NCBI GenBank assembly: GCA_018716285.1
Contig: DVKD01000009.1
Coordinates: forward strand, 1-44,305
Length of the DNA: 44,305 nucleotides
Reading direction: 5' to 3'
From: Candidatus Merdivicinus faecavium
GTDB taxonomy: Bacteria > Bacillota > Clostridia > Oscillospirales > Ruminococcaceae
Below are positions 1 through 7,480 of this stretch, piece after piece. The translations under genes were made by a program, and so were the position numbers. The first letter of the stretch is position 1, and each line of letters starts with the position of its first letter. Below the pieces are notes generated by a model. That model was not told the DNA's origin. It searched no databases and was given only the letters and a program-made list of their open reading frames with translations.

Positions 1-1
1 G

Positions 2-337
2 CCGGCGGGATGGCCCGCCCAGGCGGCCGTATCCCTGATGGGGGCCGCCGCTTACAGCGTGGGCATGGGGCTGTACCTCTACGCCGATCTCGGCTGCGGC
101 CCGATCGACGCGCTGATGATGCATTTCCTGGAGCGGACCTCCATCCGCCTGCGCGCCTTCAAGGTCCTGTTTGACATCGCCTGCGTGGCGGCCGGCTGGG
201 CGATGGGCGGCTCTGTCGGGGCGGGGACCCTGATCGCGGCTTTCCTCACCGGCCCGATGATGTGCGCGGTGATGAAGGGGCTGGATTCTTTCCGGGGGAT
301 GTTCCGGAGAAAGAGAAAGGAGGCGGTTTTCAAATGA
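2..337 (+). CDS. YczE/YitT-type integral membrane protein, C-terminal part
   Basis: The reading frame is open from the window edge, so the N-terminus is missing. The visible 111 or so residues contain hydrophobic segments around YSVGMGLYLYADLGCGPIDA and a later GTLIAAFLTGPMM stretch, followed by a basic tail (RRKRKE). A small, glycine-rich 'LGxGPxDA' segment after a membrane helix is typical of the YczE/YyaS/YitT family, whose biochemical role is poorly known. Its stop codon overlaps the deoB start (ATGA at 334-337), so the two are probably translated together. The family call rests on the motif and the membrane pattern; the exact subfamily is uncertain. Confidence 0.6.
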   Translation, partial: PAGWPAQAAVSLMGAAAYSVGMGLYLYADLGCGPIDALMMHFLERTSIRLRAFKVLFDIACVAAGWAMGGSVGAGTLIAAFLTGPMMCAVMKGLDSFRGMFRRKRKEAVFK

Positions 338-1491
338 AGCGGGTTTTTCTGATCGTATTGGACAGCTTCGGGATCGGCGCGCTGCCGGACGCCGCGGCAT
401 ATGGGGACGCGGGCAGCGACACCCTGGGCGCTGTCCGGAAAAGTACAGCCTTTTCGGCGCCGAACATGGCGCGGCTGGGCCTTTTCCATCTGGACGGGGT
501 GCCTCCCCTGGCCGGCGGGCCGGATTCCTTTGCCGGCTGCATCGCCCGGCTGGCGGAGGCGTCCAAGGGGAAGGACACGGTCACCGGCCATTGGGAGATG
601 GCGGGGCTCCCGCTCCGGGAGGCCTTCCCCACCTATCCGGAGGGCTTCCCCGAGGATTTCTGCCGGGAATTTTCCCGCCGCACCGGCAGACTGCTCCTCT
701 GCAACCGCCCGTACTCCGGCACGGAAGTGCTGAAGGATTACGGCCGGCGGCAGGTGGAGACCGGCGGGCTGATCCTCTATACCTCCGCCGACAGCGTCTG
801 CCAGCTGGCCGCCCATGAGGAGGTGGTCCCGGTGGAGGAGCTGTACCGCTGCTGTGAAATCGCCCGGGAAATGCTGCCGGTGGGCCGGGTGATCGCCCGG
901 CCCTTCCGCGGGGACGCCCCTCCCTACGAGCGGACGCCCCGCCGGAAGGACTTTTCGCTCGAGCCGCCCGGGGAAACCATGCTGGACCTGCTGCGCCGCA
1001 GCGGGCTGGATGTCGTCAGCGTCGGGAAAATCTGGGATATCTTTGCCGGGCGCTCGATTACCAGAGAATACCACACCTCCGGGAACGACGAGGGCATGGC
1101 GCGCACGGCCGCGCTGGCCGGGGAGGATTTCACCGGCCTCTGCTTTGTCAACCTGGTGGACTTTGACATGAAATACGGCCACCGAAACGACGTGGACGGC
1201 TATGCGGCGGCCATCTCCCGGTTCGACCGCTGGCTGGGGGGCTTTGTCCCCCAGCTGCGGGAGGGGGACCTGCTTTTCATCACCGCCGACCACGGCTGCG
1301 ACCCCTCCACCCCCAGCACCGACCACTCCCGGGAATATGTCCCGCTGCTGGCCTGGGGAAAGGGGCTGAAGCGGGGGGTCAACCTGGGGACGCGGGGGAG
1401 CTTTGCGGACATCGGGAAAACAGTCCTGGATCTCTTCTCCGTCCCGAACCGGCTGGCAGGCGCTTCGTTTCTGGACGAGATCCGCGCCTGA
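334..1491 (+). CDS. deoB: Phosphopentomutase
   Basis: DeoB interconverts (deoxy)ribose 1-phosphate and 5-phosphate in nucleoside salvage, in the cytoplasm. The 385-residue protein has the family's usual length and belongs to the alkaline-phosphatase-like metalloenzyme superfamily. It opens with MKRVFLIVLDSFGIGALPDA, with metal ligand D10 in LDSFG. It also has the KGKDTVTGHWEM segment, which carries the phosphorylated Thr in the family, and the late metal sites ITADHGCDP and DHSREYVPLL. The ATG at 334 is preferred to upstream in-frame codons because it follows an AAAGGAGG site and overlaps the previous stop codon by four bases. No other nucleoside genes are visible. The next gene is a rhamnosidase 45 bp downstream. 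Confidence 0.97.
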   Translation: MKRVFLIVLDSFGIGALPDAAAYGDAGSDTLGAVRKSTAFSAPNMARLGLFHLDGVPPLAGGPDSFAGCIARLAEASKGKDTVTGHWEMAGLPLREAFPTYPEGFPEDFCREFSRRTGRLLLCNRPYSGTEVLKDYGRRQVETGGLILYTSADSVCQLAAHEEVVPVEELYRCCEIAREMLPVGRVIARPFRGDAPPYERTPRRKDFSLEPPGETMLDLLRRSGLDVVSVGKIWDIFAGRSITREYHTSGNDEGMARTAALAGEDFTGLCFVNLVDFDMKYGHRNDVDGYAAAISRFDRWLGGFVPQLREGDLLFITADHGCDPSTPSTDHSREYVPLLAWGKGLKRGVNLGTRGSFADIGKTVLDLFSVPNRLAGASFLDEIRA

Positions 1492-1536
1492 CGGCAGGAA
1501 GGGCCCGGACGCACCGCAGACAGGAAAGGAGAATGT

Positions 1537-3726
1537 ATGACGCACGCCGAACTTTTTGGAAACGCGCGCTGGGTTTCCCCCAGCGCGCCCTGCTCCCAGC
1601 CCTACCTGCGGAGCGCCTTTACGGCCTTCGGGGACGAGGACGCAGAAATCATCATCACCGGTTTGGGCTTTTTTACGCTCTACTGCAACGGGAAACGGGT
1701 CAGCCCCGACCTCCTGACGCCGGCCTGGACCGATTATGAGCCCCACCGCTTCCCGGAGGACGGAGCGCTGTCCTGCGAGACCCGGGGCCACCGGGTGCTG
1801 GCCATGCGCTACCGGCTGACCGGCTTGCTGCGGCCGGGCAAAAACGTGCTCGGGATCCTCCTCGCCTCCGGCTGGTATGAATACTTCCAATACGGCACGG
1901 TCAAGGCCTGCTTCCGCCTGACCTTGACCGGGGAGGGCCGCGATGCGCTGTTTTTCTCGGGGGGAGAGATGCGCTGGGCCCCCTCGCCCATCCTGCAAAG
2001 CCAGATGCTGAAAGGTGAGGTCCACGATTATGCGCTGGAGATCCCCGGCTGGGCGGACCCGGACTTTGACGACAGCGCCTGGGCGGCGGTGCGGGAGGTC
2101 CCCGCGCCGGAGAGCAGCTTCTACATTCAGGAGTGCCCCGCCGACCGGGCCGTCCGCTGTATTGAGCCGAGACTCCTGCGGGACGAGGGCGGCCGCAGGC
2201 TTTACGACGCCGGCGAAAATATCGCGGGCTATGCCGTCCTCTGCTGCCCGGAAGGGGCCTCCGGCGAAGCGGCGGTGTTTTACGCGGAAGAACTGGGGCA
2301 GGACGGCTGGCTGGATTTTGGCACCTACTGCGATGAAATGGACGTGGACAGCCGCCAGCAGGACCGCTACCTGCTGGACGGGAAGGCGCGGGAGCTGTTC
2401 CCCCGCTTCCTGTGGCACGGCTTCCGCTATTTTACGGTCTCCGGGAACGCGCTGCCGGCCCGCGTCGCCGTTGCCAACGCCAATGTAGCGGTCACCTCCT
2501 CCTTCACCTCCAGCAGCCCCGACCTCAACTGGCTTTACGACGCCTACATCCGGACGCAGCTTGCCAACATGCACGCGGGGATCCCCTCCGACTGCCCCCA
2601 GCGGGAGGGGCAGGGCTACACCGGGGACGGCCAGCTCACCTGCGAAACCGCCATGACCACCCTGGATGCCCGGGCATTTTATGAAAAGTGGATGGAGGAT
2701 ATCTCCGACTGCCAGTGCCGTGAAACCGGGCACGTCCAGAATACCGCCCCCTACACCCCCTGCGGGGGCGGCCCGGGCGGCTGGGGCTGCGCGATCATCG
2801 CGGTCCCCTACGCCTTCTACCGCCATTACGGGGACGCCTCCGTCCTCAGGCGGTACTATCCCCAGATGCGCCGCTACCTGGACTATCTGGAGTCCCACAG
2901 CGACGATGACCTGGTCACCCGGGACGACCCGCCGGACGCCTGGTGCCTGGGGGACTGGTGTACGCCGGATGAGATCGCCATCCCCGCCCCCTTTGTCAAC
3001 ACCTATTTCTATGTCAAATCCCTCCTCCGGATGCAGGAAATCGCCCGCATCCTCGGCCGGCCGGAGGACATTCCCGGCTACAGGGCCCGGGAGGAGAAAA
3101 AGCGCGCCGCCCTTGTGCGGGCCTACTTTGACCCGGATACCGGCTCCTTTGCGGGCGGGATCCAGGGCGCCGACGCGTTTGCCGCCGACATTGGGCTGGG
3201 GGACGGGCGGACCTTCCGAAACCTTGTGGCAAAGTACCAGGCGTCTGGGATGTACGATACCGGCATTTTCGGCACCGATATCCTGACCCGCCTCCTCTTC
3301 GAGCGGGGCCGCGCCTCGCTCGCCTACCGGCTCTTAACCTCCCGGAAGGAAATATCCTTCCACACGATCCGGATGAAGGGCGCCACGACCCTCTGGGAGT
3401 ACTGGACCGGCCAGGCCTCCCACAGCCACCCGATGTTTGGGGCAGTTGTGCGGTATCTGTTCCAGTACCTGCTGGGGATCCGTCAGCCCGCGGACGGCGC
3501 GGGGTTCGGGCGGCTCCTGATCGCCCCCGCCCTGCCCGACGGGCTGGACAGCGCCTCCGGCTGCGTCGCGATACCGCAGGGAAAGGTGTCGGTCTCCTGG
3601 GTCAAAACCGCGGACGGGCCGGTATTCCAGCTGGAGGTTCCCGCCGGCGTCCGGGCCGAATTTCGTTACGGAAAGGAGGTCCTCCCCCTCCGGCCGGGAA
3701 GGACGGAAGTCTTCGGAAGGCCATAA
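1537..3726 (+). CDS. GH78-type alpha-L-rhamnosidase
   Basis: This enzyme is likely to release terminal alpha-L-rhamnose from plant glycans or glycosides. The 729-residue protein has an N-terminal beta-rich half with a Bac_rhamnosid_N-like carbohydrate-binding region (about 35-190). An (alpha/alpha)6 catalytic half begins near residue 320 with the GH78 signature SDCPQREGQGYTGDGQ (351-366), where the acidic residues D352, E357 and D364 lie. Later come the family motif TTLWEYWTG with SHSHPMFGAV, and a C-terminal beta-sandwich. There is no signal peptide, so it probably acts in the cytoplasm on imported oligosaccharides or glycosides. GGAAAGGAG sits five bases before the ATG. It may be co-transcribed with deoB, which is an unusual pairing. 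Confidence 0.93.
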   Translation: MTHAELFGNARWVSPSAPCSQPYLRSAFTAFGDEDAEIIITGLGFFTLYCNGKRVSPDLLTPAWTDYEPHRFPEDGALSCETRGHRVLAMRYRLTGLLRPGKNVLGILLASGWYEYFQYGTVKACFRLTLTGEGRDALFFSGGEMRWAPSPILQSQMLKGEVHDYALEIPGWADPDFDDSAWAAVREVPAPESSFYIQECPADRAVRCIEPRLLRDEGGRRLYDAGENIAGYAVLCCPEGASGEAAVFYAEELGQDGWLDFGTYCDEMDVDSRQQDRYLLDGKARELFPRFLWHGFRYFTVSGNALPARVAVANANVAVTSSFTSSSPDLNWLYDAYIRTQLANMHAGIPSDCPQREGQGYTGDGQLTCETAMTTLDARAFYEKWMEDISDCQCRETGHVQNTAPYTPCGGGPGGWGCAIIAVPYAFYRHYGDASVLRRYYPQMRRYLDYLESHSDDDLVTRDDPPDAWCLGDWCTPDEIAIPAPFVNTYFYVKSLLRMQEIARILGRPEDIPGYRAREEKKRAALVRAYFDPDTGSFAGGIQGADAFAADIGLGDGRTFRNLVAKYQASGMYDTGIFGTDILTRLLFERGRASLAYRLLTSRKEISFHTIRMKGATTLWEYWTGQASHSHPMFGAVVRYLFQYLLGIRQPADGAGFGRLLIAPALPDGLDSASGCVAIPQGKVSVSWVKTADGPVFQLEVPAGVRAEFRYGKEVLPLRPGRTEVFGRP

Positions 3727-3856
3727 AGCCGCCGAAAAGCAAGAATTTTCAAGACAAATTCATAAATTAGCCGTAACAAGGAACGCAAAAACTGTTTTTT
3801 GGGCAGATTGCAAAAAGCACACATTCCTGTATCGATTGCTCATTTTTCTGCCTTCA

Positions 3857-3909
3857 AAATCATCCGCCCCGCTGCATACTGATTTTGCAGCGAGGCGGAT
3901 GATTTTTTG
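3857..3909. terminator. Bidirectional terminator between convergent genes
   Basis: AATCATCCGCC pairs with GGCGGATGATT, and the stem continues inward through CGCTGC/GCAGCG after one mismatch. A T6 run follows on the plus strand and ATTTTGAAG on the minus strand. It sits between the ends of the rhamnosidase and response-regulator genes, so it can stop transcripts from both sides. The rest of the 226-bp gap (3727-3856) is AT-rich and holds no gene that I can see. Confidence 0.8.
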
Positions 3910-3952
3910 ATTTCGAACCATGCGGGGCGGAATTCTGCCGGAACAGGGGAGG

Positions 3953-5584
3953 CTATTCCGCGCCGCTGCGGTACTCGCCGGGCGTCACACCCATTGTCTT
4001 TTTGAATACCCGCGCAAAATACTCCACATTCTGATAGCCCACCCGCTCCGCGATCTCGTAATTCTTCAGGTTGGTGTTTTTGAGCAGGCTGGCCGCCGCC
4101 TGAAGGCGGACGGTATTGATGTAGGAAATCAGGCTGTCCCCATACTCTTTGGAAAAGGAGCGGCTCAGATAGTTGGGGTTTACCCCCATTTCCTCCGCAA
4201 TGCCGGTCAGGGAAAGCTCCTGAAAATAGTTGGCCAGCACATATTTTTTCACCCGCTTTACCAGGCTGCTGGAATGGTATTCCTGCTGCAGGAGGGCGGT
4301 AGCGACCTTTTCCAGCCACTGGTTCATTTCCGCAAGGGTCCCGTAATACTTGAGATAATCCTCGAAATACGCAAGGTCCTCGTAGATCCGCTGGGTCGCG
4401 TTGTTTTCCGCGGCGTATTCGCGAATGTAGAAGGCATAGCGGAAAAAGGCGGCGCGGATCCGGGGGATCTGGGAAGGGTCGGCCGTTTCCGGCCGGATCT
4501 GATATTCTGCGAGGCGGTCCTTGAGTCCCTTCGTGTCCCTGGCCGCGAGCAGCTGGCGAAACGAGGGGACCATATCCTCAATACCCCCCCCTCCCCCCGC
4601 GGTCGGGCGGAATGTCAATAACGGGGCCTTCCCCAGCAGGAAGAAGGCGCTGTTTGCGCGCTCCGCCTCCTCCACCATCCTAGCCGCCGTTTTGGCCGGA
4701 TCCGGCTCTGTGCCGGAGGTGGAGAGGATGGTCTCCATCAGCAGGGAACTCTGGAAGGCCGACTTCACAGCCGTATACAGGTCGCGGATCCTGCACTGCA
4801 GGGCAAACCTGCCGTGCCGCTCCGAAGTAAACAGAAGGTATTCGTCCGGCCGGAAGCAGAAAAACACGGTGCCGGGGAAGCCGGCGCAGATCTCCTCGAA
4901 GATATTATGCAGGGCAAATTCGAAGAGGGAGCTGTCGTTTTCCCATGTGTCCCGGAGCAGCCGGTAATAATCGTCGAGCTTTACCAAAAGCGCCGCGGCC
5001 GGCGGCTCTTCCGGGAGGAAGGCTGCGGCGCCGGGGAGCTTCCCCGCCTCGGAGAAGGGGATGTTTTTGTAAAGCAGGTCGCTCAAGAAGCGCTTTTTCA
5101 TTTCCCGCCGGCTGCTGTCGACCAGGGCCTGGAGGGAGCGCAGCTGCGCCGACATCTCGGCGAAGCGCTGCTTCTGGACGGCTCCCCGCTGCTTTTCCAG
5201 GAGCTGCCCTTCCCGGCGCTCCTCGCATTTTTTCAGGATATCGAGGATCTGCTCCGACGTGATCTCCTGCTTGAGGACGTAATCCTTTGCCCCGAGCTTG
5301 AACGCCTGGCCCACCATGTGGAAATCGCTGTAGGAGCTCAGGACCACGAACTGGTAGGCGGGGTCCAGTTCCATCGCGCTGCAGATGAGCTCCAGCCCGT
5401 CCATGACCGGCATCTTGATATCGGTGAAGATCACGTCTGCCCCGCTGCTTTCCAGGATCTCCATCGCCTTCCGCCCGTCGGCCGCCGCGCCCACGAGCTG
5501 GCAGCTGTACGGGCAGCTGCGCAGAAAGTCCTGCATAAATTCCAGGAAAAACGGCTCGTCGTCCACAATCAGAATTCTCAGCAT
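3953..5584 (-). CDS. YesN-type response regulator (REC plus AraC HTH)
   Basis: This is the output half of a two-component system of the YesM/YesN type, usually paired with carbohydrate importers. An N-terminal receiver domain (1-120) shows the acidic pair D8/D9, phospho-acceptor D55 (in FTDIKMP), switch S83 and K105. A long middle region (about 125-435) has no motif I recognise. A C-terminal AraC/XylS double helix-turn-helix follows (about 440-540), ending in the signature VGYQNVEYFARVFKKTMGVTPGEYR. The start codon lies inside the end of the kinase gene (7-bp overlap), which implies translational coupling. It may bind the direct repeats between the importer and the URO-D operon; this is inferred from the context. 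Confidence 0.93.
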   Translation of the reverse strand: MLRILIVDDEPFFLEFMQDFLRSCPYSCQLVGAAADGRKAMEILESSGADVIFTDIKMPVMDGLELICSAMELDPAYQFVVLSSYSDFHMVGQAFKLGAKDYVLKQEITSEQILDILKKCEERREGQLLEKQRGAVQKQRFAEMSAQLRSLQALVDSSRREMKKRFLSDLLYKNIPFSEAGKLPGAAAFLPEEPPAAALLVKLDDYYRLLRDTWENDSSLFEFALHNIFEEICAGFPGTVFFCFRPDEYLLFTSERHGRFALQCRIRDLYTAVKSAFQSSLLMETILSTSGTEPDPAKTAARMVEEAERANSAFFLLGKAPLLTFRPTAGGGGGIEDMVPSFRQLLAARDTKGLKDRLAEYQIRPETADPSQIPRIRAAFFRYAFYIREYAAENNATQRIYEDLAYFEDYLKYYGTLAEMNQWLEKVATALLQQEYHSSSLVKRVKKYVLANYFQELSLTGIAEEMGVNPNYLSRSFSKEYGDSLISYINTVRLQAAASLLKNTNLKNYEIAERVGYQNVEYFARVFKKTMGVTPGEYRSGAE

Positions 5585-7356
5585 CCGTTTCCGCCCCCTT
5601 CTGCCGTCCTGTCCCGCAGCTGCACGGTCAGGGTCACACAGGTATACTCCCCCTTCACGCTCTCCACCTGCACGCCGTATCCGCCGCCATAAAGGCTCTT
5701 CAGCCGGCTGTCGATGTTATGCAGCCCGATGTGCCCGTCCTTTTCCGGCTCGGACGGCGGGCGCATCACCGCCGCCAGCTCCATATCCGTCATCCCGGCG
5801 CCGTTGTCCCGGACCTGGAGGAGCAGCCGCTCCCCCTGCCTGCTGGCCCGGATGTCGATGCCGGCGGGCAGGCCCCCGGCGATATTGCCGCTCACGCCGT
5901 GCTCAATGGCGTTTTCCACAATCGGCTGGAGGATCATATTGGGGATCCTGCAGGCCATCAGCTCCGCGGGGATGCACAGGGAGAAGCGGATCCGGCCGTT
6001 ATAGCGGACGCTGTAGATTTTGATGTAGTCCTTTAAATTTTGCAGCTCCTCCTCAAGGGTGATGAAATGGTCCCGAATATTGATCGTGTTCCGCAAAAGG
6101 CGGTTTAAGGTCCCCAGCATGTCCACGATCTCCCCGCAGCCCTGCTTCATGGCGTACATCCGGATGGAGGCCAGGGTGTTGTAGAGGAAATGCGGCTTGA
6201 TCTGGTAGAACATGGCTCGGATCTCCGCCTGGTTGCGGCTCTTCTCCTCCTCCACCGCTTTGCGGAAATATTTCCCCAGGTTTTCCGCCATGACGTTGAA
6301 GCCCGCGTAAATCAGGCCGATCTCGTCGCGGCGGTCCGTATGCAGCCGCAGGCTGAAATCATTTGCCTCGATGACCTTCATGGCGTCGGATATCCTGGTG
6401 ATATCGTCGGTGATCCGGGAAAGGTAGCGGATCTGGATCAGCCCGAGGAGCAGCATGATCCCCACGGCGATCACGCCGTTGAGGAGGATGAGGCGCTGCA
6501 TGCTGTCCGTCAGGATACCCAGCGGGATCTGCAGGCAGAGGCTCCACCCGGTCTCGGCGGAGCGGGTGACGGTCAAAAGGCTGTCGTTGTCCCGCGCCTC
6601 CGTCTGGAAGACCTCGCCCCCGGCGGCGGAGGAGGCCGGCAGGCTTTCCGCCAGCTGCCCGAGCTCCTCCTCTCCGTAGGTTTCCACCGGGGAGCCGGTT
6701 TCGTCAAAGAGATAGACGCTGGCGCCGCTGGTTTCCACAATCGGCTGGTAGATGGAGGAGAAGACGTCCTCCTCCAGCAGGATCAGGGCGACCCCGAGGC
6801 TGCGCAGGTTCTGGTAATCCACAAACGAGTGGGTCACGATATAGGCGTTTTCCCGCGCGATCCTGTTCTGAATGGGACGAACCCCCTCCCAGTGGAAGCG
6901 GTCCGTCCCGGAAATCTCCTTTACATATTCCGGCTCGAAAAAGGCGTCCAGAACGCTGGTGTCCGGGTTGTAGTAGTTGTAGAAGTAGAAGCTGCCGCCG
7001 CTGTTGCAGAACAAAAGCCCCATAAACTGCGGGAACTGATGCTGGAAGCTCTGCATCACCCAGTCGGTTTCCAGGTAGGCGCTGTACACCTGCCCGTCCG
7101 GATGGCTGAAGTCCGTCTGGCTCAGGTTCCGCATCACGCCCTCCCCCGTCAGGATGAGCTGGATGGAATCCTCCAAAGACTGCACCTTCTGGTCGACGCT
7201 CTGCAGGATCTGGAGGGCCTGGCTTTCGCAGGAGCGGTAAAGCTCTTCGAGGTACAGGCGGGAAAACATGGCGGTCGAAATCAGGTTGCACAGCAGGCAG
7301 GACAAAAAGATGGCCATCGACGTAAACAGCAGCATTCTGGTCTTAATGTGCCTCAC
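5578..7356 (-). CDS. YesM-type sensor histidine kinase
   Basis: This is a membrane sensor of the LytS/YesM class. One helix lies at about 8-30 and a second at about 288-308, flanking an extracytoplasmic sensor (dCache-like in this family). A HAMP region follows (about 305-360). The phospho-acceptor is H389 in FYQIKPHFLYNTL. The ATPase has the N box LQPIVENAIEHG, the G1 box VRDNGAGM and the G2-like GHIGLHNIDSRL. Translation appears to start at GTG (7354-7356) behind GGGAGGGG. The gene has its own promoter (7422-7450), is translationally coupled to the response regulator, and lies downstream of the importer operon. The ligand is unknown; a sugar or oligosaccharide is likely from the context. 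Confidence 0.95.
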   Translation of the reverse strand: MRHIKTRMLLFTSMAIFLSCLLCNLISTAMFSRLYLEELYRSCESQALQILQSVDQKVQSLEDSIQLILTGEGVMRNLSQTDFSHPDGQVYSAYLETDWVMQSFQHQFPQFMGLLFCNSGGSFYFYNYYNPDTSVLDAFFEPEYVKEISGTDRFHWEGVRPIQNRIARENAYIVTHSFVDYQNLRSLGVALILLEEDVFSSIYQPIVETSGASVYLFDETGSPVETYGEEELGQLAESLPASSAAGGEVFQTEARDNDSLLTVTRSAETGWSLCLQIPLGILTDSMQRLILLNGVIAVGIMLLLGLIQIRYLSRITDDITRISDAMKVIEANDFSLRLHTDRRDEIGLIYAGFNVMAENLGKYFRKAVEEEKSRNQAEIRAMFYQIKPHFLYNTLASIRMYAMKQGCGEIVDMLGTLNRLLRNTINIRDHFITLEEELQNLKDYIKIYSVRYNGRIRFSLCIPAELMACRIPNMILQPIVENAIEHGVSGNIAGGLPAGIDIRASRQGERLLLQVRDNGAGMTDMELAAVMRPPSEPEKDGHIGLHNIDSRLKSLYGGGYGVQVESVKGEYTCVTLTVQLRDRTAEGGGNGC

Positions 7357-7421
7357 AGAACCCCTCCCGGATTGACGCGGCGGGCGGAAACATCCCCTCG
7401 CAAAACAGTTCCTTCTCTTAT

Positions 7422-7450
7422 ATTATAAGGGATTTTGAAGAAATTGTACA
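7422..7450 (-). promoter_or_regulatory. Sigma-A-type promoter for the kinase/regulator pair
   Basis: On the minus strand, TATAAT (7422-7427) and TGTACA (7445-7450; 4 of 6 matches to TTGACA) are separated by 17 bp, 66 bp upstream of the kinase GTG. The promoter lies between the heparinase-like gene and the kinase gene, so the sensor pair can be made without the importer operon. Confidence 0.7.
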
Positions 7451-7480
7451 GTAGCTATGCGAAATTTTCTCTTTCCGCTG

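Noticed and set aside
79-2898. Very long open frame (939 codons) on the minus strand
   Set aside because: It runs antisense to deoB and the rhamnosidase, both recognised families. Its translation is low-complexity (Pro/Gly/Val-rich) and has no known motif; long antisense frames are expected in GC-rich DNA.
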